The translations under genes and the position numbers were made by a program. Under the pieces are notes generated by a model, which did not search any database, was not told the DNA's origin, and saw only the letters and a program-made list of their open reading frames with translations. Below are positions 25,639 to 35,987 of a stretch of DNA of 64,000 bases, one piece after another. This DNA is from Cladosporium sp. IMV 00045 (lineage: Eukaryota > Ascomycota > Dothideomycetes > Cladosporiales > Cladosporiaceae): assembly GCA_001931905.2 (NCBI GenBank), contig MSJI02000061.1, positions 1-64,000 on the forward strand, read 5' to 3'. The stretch's first letter is position 1; the number at the start of each line of letters is the position of its first letter.

Positions 25639-27154
25639 ATGGCCGAGAAGGAGAGAGTCTCGGGCGAGATCGAGACTGAGGCTCGTCAGCAGCCCCAAGA
25701 ACCCGTCCTCCCTACCGTCAACCCGGCCGCAGAGAAGCCTGCGCCTGCTCAGGCTTCAATCCACCCGGCAGTCTACATCGCGTAAGTCCTACCTGAACCC
25801 ATTGATATCGTCTTGTGGAAGATCTGGCAAACATTGCTAACTCTCCAACGACAGAGCATGGATCTCCCTCTCTTCCTCCGTCATCTTGTTCAACAAGTAC
25901 ATTCTCGACACCCTGAACTTCCGCTACCGTACGCGCCCTCCCTCCTTGCATATACGCAATCGCAATCGCAATAGCATTCGCAACATGGCAAAAACTGACA
26001 CACATCCCAGCCATTGTCCTGACAACATGGCATTTGGGTTTCGCGACTCTCATGACCCAGATCCTCGCCCGCTTCACCACCGTCCTTGATTCGCGCAAGA
26101 AGGTCCCCATGACCGGCAAGGTGTACTTGCGCGCCATTGTCCCCATTGGCGTCATGTTCTCCCTCTCGCTCATCTGCGGAAACGTGACTTACCTCTACCT
26201 CTCTGTCTCTTTCATCCAGATGCTGAAGGTAGGCAATGCGAGAAACACAAGAAAACCCCTCCCTCAGCGCGCTAACATCTCCTTTCAGGCCACCACCCCT
26301 GTCGCTGTCCTCATCGCATCCTGGATCATGGGCGTCGCACCTCCCAACCTGAAGACGCTCGGCAACGTCTCCTTCATCGTCTTCGGTGTGATCATCGCCT
26401 CCTACGGCGAGATCAAGTTCGTCATGATTGGATTCCTCTTCCAGCTCGCGGGTATTGCCTTCGAGGCCACCCGCCTCGTCATGGTGCAGAAGCTCCTCTC
26501 CTCCGCCGAGTTCAAGATGGACCCGCTCGTCTCCCTCTACTACTTCGCTCCCGCTTGCGCCGTCATGAACGGTATCACCAGCTTGGTCGTCGAGGTCCCC
26601 AAGATGTCCTGGTCTGAGGTCGAGGCGGTCGGTTACTCCACCTTCCTCGTCAACGCTCTCGTCGCTTTCGCCCTGAACGTCTCGGTTGTTTTCCTGGTAA
26701 GTGCAGAGAAATCCCATAAACAATCACCTCAACAACCCCACTAACCCTTTCCCCCCTCTAGATCGGCAAAACCTCCGGCCTCGTCATGACCCTCTGCGGT
26801 GTGCTCAAGGATATCCTCCTCGTCGTCGCCTCCATGATGATTTTCCGCGACCCCGTCTCTCCCCTCCAATTCTTCGGCTACAGCATCGCCCTCGGCGGTC
26901 TCGTCTACTACAAGCTCGGCGCCGACAAGATCAAAGAGCACCTCGGCAGCGGCCAGCGCGCCTGGGCCGACTACGGCGTGCGCCACCCCGCCGCGCGCAA
27001 GCTGATCGTCATCGGCCTCGTGCTCGTCACTGTCATCCTGCTGCTCGGCGGTGCTGGATCTTCCGGCGCTCTCCCCAGCCAGTACACTGATTACGCCAAC
27101 AGCAAGCTTTCTGGTATTGTTGGCGGCGCTGCTGGGCCTGGTACTGGCCACTAA
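25639..27154 (+). CDS. TPT/DMT-family nucleotide-sugar-type transporter, candidate UDP-Galf transporter
   Basis: Five exons (25639-25781, 25855-25928, 26011-26228, 26289-26696, 26762-27154) encode 411 residues. All introns have GT..AG ends and consistent phases; intron 1 has a GCTAAC branch site at 25836. After a 45-residue hydrophilic N-terminus there are about ten membrane segments, with triose-phosphate-transporter (TPT, DUF250) features: SSSVILFNKYIL in TM1, the FIQMLKATTPVAVL stretch, and KTSGLVMTLCGVLKD near the end. Such proteins usually sit in the Golgi or ER membrane and exchange nucleotide sugars or phosphosugars. In Aspergillus the UDP-Galf transporter gene lies beside the mutase gene; the same neighbourhood here suggests the same substrate. 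That substrate is inferred from context, not from sequence. Confidence 0.88.
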
Positions 27155-28223
27155 GCCGTGGATGCAGCGTGATTGTTGCATTGTGAGGACAGAAGAAGTT
27201 GAGGAATAATAGGATAGCTCAAAGACAAGGGAGAAGGAGAAGAAGAGGTGGACAACAACAACACAAAGACGGGAGAGTCCCAAGGACGTCGTTCATGCAT
27301 GGGTTCGGGCGAAGGTTGGAATGATGGGACAACTTGTATTTCCTTCACTGTCTTTTTCCTTTTTCTGTTTCTCTTTGTATTGTTAACTCTCGAGCAAGGA
27401 GGTCACTCGCTCCTTGCCTCGCTTCGCCGATAGATGAGGCAGTGTCTTTTTTATTCGAAGAAAATGAAAAGCAACAAAAAAACATGTCAACATGAAAGAA
27501 ACCTTGCATACCGCTCTTTTCAATACGTGAGAGATCATTGCCTATTACCAGGGTGCTTGGACACCTCTCATATGTCTACCCCAGCACAGGAGTCGAGGGA
27601 AGAGAGCAGCCATAAAAGTAAAAGAAAAGGAACTCAACCGAAAAAGCGACGCGACTGTTTCTTAAATAGGCATGAATGCCACGTTTTATTCATCGGTACA
27701 TGTCCAAAGGGTGGAATTCTTCGGTCCTGTTTCGGGCCTGGAGTTCCGTTCGATTGATCATACCTACATAACATGTACTAAACGGCTATATATTTTTTCG
27801 CGAAATTGGGAGGTGTAGGATTGGGTCGATTGGCGAGGAATTCTCGACATGATTTGTTGACACAGATGGCTCATTTTCTTGTCATTCGGTTTCTGCTGCA
27901 ATATCTTTATTATCAGCTCATGATGTGCCTTGTCTCTGTCTGTCCATGCATTCGAGGAGTAGTCCAATCGTCTTGACACTAGCCCAAAATCGGACCGGTG
28001 GCCGAAGCTCGTCCATCCCGCGCTTTGTGAGGTGAGGTGGGGAGATTTGGGACGGCGCGCGAAACAACAAAGCGGACTTTTGGAATTAAACACAAGCCCC
28101 GGACTTCGTAGCAACCGACGAAGTCTTGAGACTTTCTTCGTCATTCTACAACCACCACACTCACTATCTCACTCACTCACACACCTTGCAATTGGACCAC
28201 ACAGGCCACAACGAAAGCCGACA
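27155..28223. other. Intergenic region between transporter and MAD1
   Basis: Holds the 3'-UTR of the transporter and the promoter of MAD1. It is AT-rich in the middle. No gene is seen; an open stretch at 27434-27757 has no recognisable protein character. Confidence 0.5.
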
Positions 28224-30467
28224 ATGTCGCGCTACAACCAAACCTCAGCCTACGACATCATCACCGGCGGCGACCCGTCGCCTCGACCTGCAAGGCAACA
28301 ACAACAAATGCAACAATCCCAATTCTCCCAATCCCAACAACCCCCCTCCCGCCTCCCCCTCGCCGACTCAACCACCGCCAACCCCTTCAAACAATCCACC
28401 ACCGGCTTAGCGCGAGCAGACCCAACAAACGAACCCCTCCGCGCCCAACTCCGCACTCTCCAATACGAACTCGACTCCCTCAAGCAAGACCGCGACCTCA
28501 CCGCGCTGCAAACCCAGTCCGAGCTGCGCGACGCCCTCTCCCGCTCTGAGGAAGAATACAAACGCGCCAGCACGCTCGAACGCGAACGCGACGCCGCCGT
28601 GCGCAAATCCGAACATGCCGTGCGTGAATGCGCCGAAGAGCGGGATAGGGCTGTTAATGAGAAAATGGCGCTTGAGAGGAAGAATCGCGCTCTGAGCGAG
28701 GAGGTGAGGGGGTTGAGAGAGGAGGTGGAGGAGGCGAGGGGGGAGGGGGAGGAGAGGGCTCGGTCGGCGGAGAGGATGGTTGCGGAGCTGGAGAAGAGGT
28801 GTGGGAGTTTGAGGGAGGGGGCGGAGGGGCTGAGGCGGGATTTGGAGGGGAGGGAAAGTGTGGTTAGTGCGCTGCAGAAGAGGGTGGTGCAGGGGGAGGA
28901 GAGGGTGGGGGAGTTGGAGGGGGAGGTTGTTAGGTTGAAAGCTAGAGGGGGGGATGAGGAGACGTTAGCTGTTGTTAGGAGGGAGCTGGGCGAGCAGGTC
29001 GAGTATATTAGGAAATTGGAGGGGGTTAATAGGGAGCAAGGGGTGGAGTTGAAGGGTTTGAGGAAGATGGCTAAGAGTGTGGAGGTTGTGGAGGAGGAGA
29101 AGAGGGGGTTGGAAGTGAAGGTGGGCATTATGGAGGGTTTGAGGAGGGAGTTGGCCGAGGCGCAACTGCAGAGGAGGATTTTGGAGGATGAGAAGAGGGG
29201 TTGGACGAGTTATCTTGAGAGTGAGGGAGGGGAGGATGAGCAGCAGGCGTTTGAGACGCCGGAGCAGATGGCCAAGGCTTTCTTGCAGGAGAGGTTGGAG
29301 AGGTTGAGTCTTGTCGATAAGTTGGGGAGTGTGCAGCCGGAGCTGCTTGTTAAGGATGAGAGTATCCGGGTGTTAGAAGATGAGAAGGTGAAGTTGCAGG
29401 CTGAGATTGAGAGTCTGCGGCAGAGTGCTGCGGCGGCTCCAGCAGTTGCTGCAGCTCCTCCAAGTGATGCGAAAGCACGCGCCAGACTTGAGAGACAGAA
29501 GAATCTCGCGGTCAAAGAAGTGGAATACTTGAGAGCCCAGATGAAGACGTTCGAGGCGGAAGAAGCAGAATTCAATGCAGAGCAGGTGGATGAAGAACAC
29601 GCCAAGCGCGTGCAAGAGCTGGAAAGCATGCTTGAGAAATATCGCTCTGAGTTGCAAACACTACACGCCGATCTCACAAAACTCGAAGCCCAGCCATCCT
29701 CAACGCTATCCCAACCAGCCCTTTCATCCCCCAAGAAGCGGTCCCGCGAAGAAGAAGAGGAAGCCGACGAACGCCTCGGATCCCTCCGCCGCAAACTCCG
29801 CACAGCGCAGGACTCCCTATCGCAGTCCCAGAAACAAACCTCCCTCCTCGAAGCAGAGCTCAAAGCAAACGCCACCCAGCTCTCTTCCCTCAAAGAAACC
29901 TCTCGCACCCGCGTGCTCGAGCTGCGCTCCAACCCCACCGCCGACGCAGAAGCAATCAAGCAATCGACACTCAAAACGCTACGCGAAGAAAACGCCGCCC
30001 TCCTCGCGCAAGTCGAAGGCCTACCCGACGGCAGCGGCAAAGTCGTCCCCATCTCGACCCTAAACGCCGCGCGCCTAACCCTCGACGAACTCAAAACCAC
30101 CCTGCAGCAAACGGAGAAAAAATCCCTCCGCCTGAAACAGATTTTCACCACCAAATCGCTCGAGTTTCGCGAAGCGGTGGCGTCGATCCTGGGCTGGAAG
30201 CTGGATTTCATGCCCAATGGGCGCGTCAAGGCGACGTCCATCCTCTACCCGAGCCACTTCAACGGCGAGGGCGAGGAGGAGGAGAACAGCATCACGTTCG
30301 ACGGGGAGAACGGGACGATGAAAGTCAGCGGGGGGCCGAGGAGTGTTTTCGCGGGAGAGATAAGGCAGGCCGTCGAGTTTTGGGTGGAGGGCAGGAAGGA
30401 GATTCCGTGCTTTTTGGCGGCGTTGACGTTGGAGTTTTATGAGAGGACGACGAGGGCGCAGGGGTGA
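28224..30467 (+). CDS. MAD1: Spindle assembly checkpoint protein Mad1
   Basis: One exon, 747 residues, starting at the ATG at 28224 (MSRYNQTSAYDIITGG). After a Gln/Pro-rich N-terminus the protein is almost entirely predicted coiled coil. Residues 563-571 read RVLELRSNP, fitting the Mad2-interaction motif (basic, two aliphatic residues, five residues, Pro). Residues 636-638 are the RLK motif used to bind Bub1. The C-terminal domain is well conserved: ILGWKLDFMPNGRV, then FDGENGTMKVSGGP and IPCFLAALTLEFYERTTRA. Mad1 sits at nuclear pores and unattached kinetochores, where it recruits and converts Mad2. Codons change from C-rich to G-rich and purine-heavy between about 28650 and 29400. The gene is convergent with the ankyrin gene, whose 3' end lies about 90 nt away. 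Confidence 0.95.
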   Translation: MSRYNQTSAYDIITGGDPSPRPARQQQQMQQSQFSQSQQPPSRLPLADSTTANPFKQSTTGLARADPTNEPLRAQLRTLQYELDSLKQDRDLTALQTQSELRDALSRSEEEYKRASTLERERDAAVRKSEHAVRECAEERDRAVNEKMALERKNRALSEEVRGLREEVEEARGEGEERARSAERMVAELEKRCGSLREGAEGLRRDLEGRESVVSALQKRVVQGEERVGELEGEVVRLKARGGDEETLAVVRRELGEQVEYIRKLEGVNREQGVELKGLRKMAKSVEVVEEEKRGLEVKVGIMEGLRRELAEAQLQRRILEDEKRGWTSYLESEGGEDEQQAFETPEQMAKAFLQERLERLSLVDKLGSVQPELLVKDESIRVLEDEKVKLQAEIESLRQSAAAAPAVAAAPPSDAKARARLERQKNLAVKEVEYLRAQMKTFEAEEAEFNAEQVDEEHAKRVQELESMLEKYRSELQTLHADLTKLEAQPSSTLSQPALSSPKKRSREEEEEADERLGSLRRKLRTAQDSLSQSQKQTSLLEAELKANATQLSSLKETSRTRVLELRSNPTADAEAIKQSTLKTLREENAALLAQVEGLPDGSGKVVPISTLNAARLTLDELKTTLQQTEKKSLRLKQIFTTKSLEFREAVASILGWKLDFMPNGRVKATSILYPSHFNGEGEEEENSITFDGENGTMKVSGGPRSVFAGEIRQAVEFWVEGRKEIPCFLAALTLEFYERTTRAQG

Positions 30468-30557
30468 GGTGCGCGTGTGGTGGGAGGGGTGGGTGTGGTT
30501 GGTTCCATGCAGTCGAGGTATCTGAAGTCACTTCATTACTTCATTGGTCATTTCGTC

Positions 30558-33194
30558 TCATCGAAGTGGTACTGGGTTGAGGCGAAAGCGAGGAAGCCAA
30601 AGTTCTTCTGGCGTACCTTCACTGCTGATCCACGCGTCATCCGAAAAGGCGAGGTGCCAGCCGAAAAATTCATGCTCAGTCATGCTGATGAGATCGTGTT
30701 CGATGACCTCGATCCGAGCCGCGCGACAGTCATGCAACAACGCATATTGCAGACGAGCAAGTTGTTCGGCATGATCCTCGTGAGACTTCGACCAAGAGCC
30801 CGGCATGTTGACCTCTAAGTACCTATCTTGCAAGCACCGAAGCTTAGCGTGTAGTATGCTGGAAGCAAGACTCTGAACGATTGGCTGGCCTTCCGTCATG
30901 CGCCAGAAATGATTTGCATATTCTTCGCAAGGAATCCAAAACGAGATGGACCAGTCATCCGGGCTCGGCCCAGTTGAAAGCCTTGTCTGAACCCTGCGAT
31001 GTCTCCATTGCTCCTGAAACATGTTCTCGAGCCCTGGCAATTCTTTCGCACCATAGCAGTAAGATCAACACCAGCCAAGAAAAGACCCGAGATCCACCGG
31101 CTCAAACTTCATTGGCAAACTTGTTGACCAACGCTGGGAACATACTGCCTCCTACTCGGCCGAACCCGTCGCGCTGACCCACTATCTTACATGTCATTGT
31201 AGAAAATGGCGAAAGGAGTTTCACAAGAATCCAAGAATGTGAAAGGTGAGAATGTCTGCCACTGCGGGTCCAAGTCCCCATGATACTGGTGCATGTCGAG
31301 TCCAGCACGCACGCATGCTGATATGGCGGAGTTGAAAAGGCGCAGTGAGACGGCATCCTCCACATTGGCGAGGGCAACTGCGACAGCAAATGTGATCCAG
31401 CCACTTGATTTTTTGTCTTTTCTGATCTCACAAATCATTCTGTCCTCTGACAAACACTCCATGAGAAACATGGCTTGTCTTTTGTTGAAAGTCCCACCGT
31501 GCTTGGGAAGCATGAAGTCGAATTGTGTCCTAACAAATTGTCCAAAGTCGGCAAATCTGACAGCGAAATCCATCTGATCTGCATGAGCGAGCAAGTTTAA
31601 ACGCGCGATGTGGGATGGATCCAAGAATTGCGAATACTCCATGTACCATTCTTCATCATCATCTCCAGATGTTTCGAGCAGATGCAGGGCCTCACGCGCG
31701 TGTTGTGAAGGAAAAGGCGCACCGCTAGCAAGTCCAGACAGAGCATGTGTGTAATCATCGTGCTGGAACCGCGCGAAGATTCCCTCTTGTCGAAGCAACT
31801 TGCAAACTTCCAATTGCCCAGAGTCCGATTCGAGAGATGAGATAGCCTCAGTAAACATTGTGTCGCCAAAGGTGGATCGATCATATATTGAGACTTCGTT
31901 GGTTGATAGCAGGAGCCTGACCGTGAGAATGTTGCCATCACGGCAAGCTAGAAGTATGGGATCGTCCCATGAAACAATCCTATGAACACTCAGATGAAAC
32001 GGCCACCCAACAGTGGCACGTTGAAACTGCATGTCGTACTGCTGCCCAAGAAACCAGTGAGGGAGCCGTATGGTGAGGAAGGTTTTTGCAGGCTTTTGGA
32101 CAACGTGCCCCTTTTCATTCATGCTTGTCGTATGTTCAATGGTGAACCCGAGCGGGATAAGATGGAAAGACAATCTCGTGCGAGATATGCTTTGGGATTG
32201 ATGGCCATGAGGCATAAGCATGGGCCGAGTGGATAACTTTTCGAATTGCGTGTTCAGATCACTGACGGTATTCTGGGTTGTTGTCACGATGGTTGTGATT
32301 TGCTGTATTTCATTTGCTTGTCCGGTGACTTTGGCTGCAAGGGACCTAGTGTCAAACTGCAACGACGAAAGTGCATTGCGTATCTCATGTCTTCGAGATG
32401 TCAGTGAAGTCAACCAGGTGACAGCCTCTCTATACATACCCGAACTTGCGTTGGTGATCCAAGATATCGTTTGCTTGGCGTTTTGAGCTACCTGCAGATT
32501 CTGCGATTCCGTGAGAAAGTGCTGCAAATTCTTGAGTCTGTTTGTTCGCGGACGAAGTGCTGCTTGGTGTCAACTATGTCTTCTCAGATCCAAATGCAAT
32601 CTTTACTGACTTGAACGCGTCAATGCGAGAACATTGTTGCTCAAGCTGGCCCTGCCTGTCGATGATTATTTGGTGGTCTGCAGATAAAAGGTTGTGCCGG
32701 TAGGTTGCAAGCCGTCTACTGCTGTTAGCTCTTGTCAAATCATCACAACTTGACCCTGGGGTGACTGCGTACGATTCGAATGTCTTAACAGCGAGCAAGA
32801 TGGATGATTTCCCACGTTCTACGCCAAGCAGCATAGCTTCAACCTCCTTTTTCTGAAAAGGAAATCGAAGTCTCGTTGAGGCGCCCTTTCTCAAGCCAGC
32901 CTCCAGGCTGTCGAGCACAGCTGTCGTTTGAGATCTCATCTTCTCCAACTGTGAAAAAGCATCTCTCATGACGCTTAGATCCATACCGGGAGAGAGAGAT
33001 TGTTGTACCGCCGCTCCAGCTTCCTCGAGCAATCGGCGGAGCATGTCCATCTCATCACAAAGTGTTTCCACGTCGCTTGGCGCATTCTTGACGGCAATGT
33101 AAAGCTCTCTGAGTTTGATGACGCCGTCCGCAAGTTGACCGGCGAGGGAAGCGAAGCCAGCAGCCGCGGCTGCTATGCTGAGCGGATCTGCCAT
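30558..33194 (-). CDS. Ankyrin-type protein with fungal NLR-like N-terminal domain; frameshift near the C-terminus
   Basis: Proposed exons on the minus strand are 33194-32611, 32537-31191 and 31107 onward. The start MADPLSIAAAAAGFASLAGQ is the standard opening of the fungal N-terminal domain found on STAND/NLR and ankyrin proteins. Then come a coiled-coil stretch, two weak ankyrin-like repeats (DDPILLACRDGNILTVRLLL) and a long C-terminal region. Intron 1 (32610-32538) removes a TAG; intron 2 (31190-31108) starts with GTAAGA and joins to LSRWISGLFLAGVDLTAM, a form common in this family. At about 31042-31050 the frame must change by one base to continue into a good coding stretch (ELPGLENMFQEQW...DDWSISFW) that ends at 30558. 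Without the shift the protein ends about 145 nt downstream, at 30896. This is either a one-base assembly error or a damaged allele. No catalytic function is claimed. Confidence 0.6.
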
Positions 33195-33700
33195 GAAAAT
33201 ACGGCTGGTCGTCGTTTAATCTTTGCTGTTCGATGGTACCTAATATCAATATGAGAAGCACCGGGTTCGATTGCGAAGCGGCGTTTTACGGGTGGAGGCA
33301 GGGATGCAAATACTGAGGAGAGAACGCGACCATTTTTGAGACATACAGCAGCTGGGCGCTTATGCACGAATGAGGCTCATATGCCTGTAAGCGAGCGAAG
33401 GCGGTTTCAGGCTGAGGGCGAAGCTGCAATCATGTTGGTGGATAGTGGTGCCTAATCCAATAAGAGCATGCAGCGCTGCGCCATGGCAGCAGAGTAATTG
33501 GTCATGAAGTGGCAGGACTATGATCTGTGATGTACTTGCGCGCGTTTAGGCAGTCAGTTTGAGATGAAAGATGGTACATGCAATGTCTGGTAGCTCTTGC
33601 GGACGTGGCATAGAATTCGAGAATCGAACTTGAACGTGTTATGCCAGTACGCCTGTACATGTAGATAACTATGTAGTCATCAACCATGTAAATGTGAACT

Positions 33701-33731
<31 letters not shown>

Positions 33732-34228
33732 GACAGCAAAGACAGACGTGGGGACGAGCAGCCCACCGCTAGTGCCTGTGGCTCGGCAGCCAATCATGAT
33801 CGAAAATGTTTGGTGTTAGGTCAGTACATGATCTCCTGTCGCCAACATTTTAATACGTTATACCGGCAATATGAGACGTCAACCATCCGTCGATGCACGA
33901 GAACATAATGAGGTGTCTCTCTGAATCTCAAGACATTAGGGAAGCATATGTAAATTGGCATTTGTAAGGGCAAGCACACTGTACAGGACGGCGTTTACTG
34001 CTCCTGCACAAAACCACAATGAGTGTATCATGCTTCTTGCCGTACGTTGCCTGCAAGTAGGTATCAACAGAACTATCTTCCCTCTTCACTTGATCTTCCT
34101 CTCGGCTCCTAATCTTTCTCACAAACACACCAACATCGTATTCCAACCATCCATACAGCATCATCAGCTCGCTCAACATCACCCCAAAACAACATCCCAT
34201 CGCTACTCACACAAACACAACAAACAAC
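33195..34228. other. Intergenic region with promoters of two divergent genes
   Basis: Upstream regions of the ankyrin gene (-) and of the small membrane protein gene (+). Contains a GAAA microsatellite. No gene is seen. Confidence 0.45.
33701..33730 (+). repeat. GAAA microsatellite
   Basis: Seven and a half perfect GAAA units in tandem. Likely length-polymorphic. Confidence 0.95.
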
Positions 34229-34693
34229 ATGATGTGGCAACTCCCAGTCCGCCAGGCAGAAGTCGCCGACACCCCCTCCGAAGCCGTCATACCCAACCCT
34301 GACGGCACACAAGAGAGTGCCATGACTCCAGAAGAAGTTCGCAAAGAAGACAAAAAAGCACTGATAATCATATTCTCCATTGTGGTGAGTCAAGTTGGCA
34401 TCATCAAATCACTCTCTTTCTCTTGTTTCAGAGACAAAAGCATGATCAAACAGTAGAACAATACAAGAGCTGACATAGACAAGGTCGGATCCATATTCCT
34501 CGCCGCCTTCTGGTGTTACTGCGTCCACCTCGGAAGACAAGGCATTGAGGCGTACCACAACAACCCCCACAGATGGTCTCCGAAGGCTCTCTGGACCGAT
34601 TCCAAACGCGGCTCTTCAATCTCTTCTGCAGGGGTCGATTTTCCAGAGGCAGAGATCCGGGCACGGCGCCGTCGAGCTCGTCGACATCCCTGA
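34229..34693 (+). CDS. Small single-pass membrane protein, unrecognised
   Basis: Tentative two-exon model: 34229-34384 and 34484-34693, with an intron starting GTGAGT and ending CAAG, giving about 121 residues. The first exon ends and the second begins inside one hydrophobic segment (ALIIIFSIV joined to VGSIFLAAFWCY), so splicing creates a full membrane helix; this is the main support for the model. The C-terminus is very basic (RARRRRARR). No family is recognised. Downstream, other frames stay open to about 34970, so the 3' end may be longer with another intron. Confidence 0.4.
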
Positions 34694-35436
34694 GCCTGAG
34701 CAACCGGCACCGCCACCGAAGGTACACGATCCGTCTGAAGCCCCAGTCAATGCCACTGGCTCGCGTGGCGGACATCGTTGGTCCAGGGCCAAAGCCGATA
34801 CCGCGCGATGTCGATGGCGATCAGAGAGAGGATGGAGAGGTGAACATGAGCGGCGGTCGAGGTTGATCTTAGCGAGGAAGATTGTGTACAACGGTTTTGG
34901 CTTGGATGCCTGTTCTTTGGCAGGATGTAGTACGGTCTTTCTCGGAGGGTGTTATGTCATCCCACGTTGAGTGTAAAGGAAGCAGGGGCAGCACATGCAG
35001 TCACATCGATACCGCATTCTTTTGTCTGTTAGTTGATCCATTGCCGTAAACTTAATCAACGAAGACAAATCCTTACATACTCAAAGAACCTCACGCCTGA
35101 GAGTGATAGAAGGTACGATGCTCGGGACCAAAGCGAACACATGTCTGTTCTATGATCTAGGCCCACTATCAACACTCAATACAACTAATTCTATCATAAG
35201 AAAGAAAAGTAAGAAAATGTAGAAAAGAAGAAAGACAATAACATCGCACTCGTGTCATCATAGAAAACAGGTCCGGTATGTTTTCAAAATCCCCAGAAGA
35301 ACGAAACAGCTTTGACAATACGAAAAGCTCTCCAGCAGCTTGAGAAACATCCACAGTAGCTAAGCACATGCCAATGGCGACGACTGTGTCTGCCCTGGCA
35401 ACAGTGAAACCAAACCATCATTTGCCACAATGAACC
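34694..35436. other. Gene-less stretch
   Basis: May include an alternative 3' part of the small membrane protein gene up to about 34970. Beyond that no coding signal is seen. The remainder would hold 3'-UTRs of the two convergent genes. Confidence 0.4.
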
Positions 35437-35987
35437 TCAGTACGCCGTGGGGAAAACACCAGTCGGAGAAGAAAAACCGGTACCAGTCGGGCCACCAGTC
35501 GGTCCAGCACCTGGCCCGCCAGTGCCAATAGGACGAGGACCACCAGTCACAAAGGGAGGTGAGGTAGGTCCGTCCGAACTGGGAGCCGGTCTAGGGCCGT
35601 TCCAAGGCCGCCACGGCTTCAAGGGACCACGACCTCTAGGGCCTTCGAAGCGCTTCATGTGCAAAACCTCACCGTCGACGACGTCGTCAGTCGGGAATGG
35701 AACGACAGAACGTCCGCCAGTGGGAATGGCGGTACCGGAAGGAACGATCCAGTTGGAAATCCGCCGGTTGGGAAGATGGGATCACCGCCGCTGCCCCCTG
35801 TTGGACCAGTTGGAAATGAGGCGACGATTGTTGTAGTTCCAGAAGGGCGGTGGTGACCTCGTGGAGGGCCGCGCCATGGGCTGCGGAGGGGACCTCGCTC
35901 GCCGTTGTGGGACGGTGGTGGAGGAGCGACGCTTGAGGCGACGAGGAAGGATAGTCCCACGAAGGCTATGAGGTTGTATGAAGGCAT
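35437..35987 (-). CDS. Secreted Pro/Gly/Thr-rich small protein, reading frame shifted
   Basis: Starts at the ATG at 35987 with a clear signal peptide (MPSYNLIAFVGLSFLVASSV) and continues as a Pro/Gly/Thr-rich chain with repeated FPTG. That frame ends at 35655, but the repeat-like composition continues in another frame (GTAIPTGGRSVVPFPTDD ... GPTGGPTGTG) to a stop at 35437. A one-base shift around 35700-35760 would join them into about 180 residues. Either a sequencing error, a true frameshift, or a missed splice explains it. A function is not known; such proteins are usually cell-wall or extracellular. It resembles the neighbour at 38317-39063 in its FPTG motifs. Confidence 0.5.

Noticed and set aside
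33600..33645. GAATCGAAC resembling a minus-strand tRNA T loop
   Set aside because: No paired stems could be built around it.
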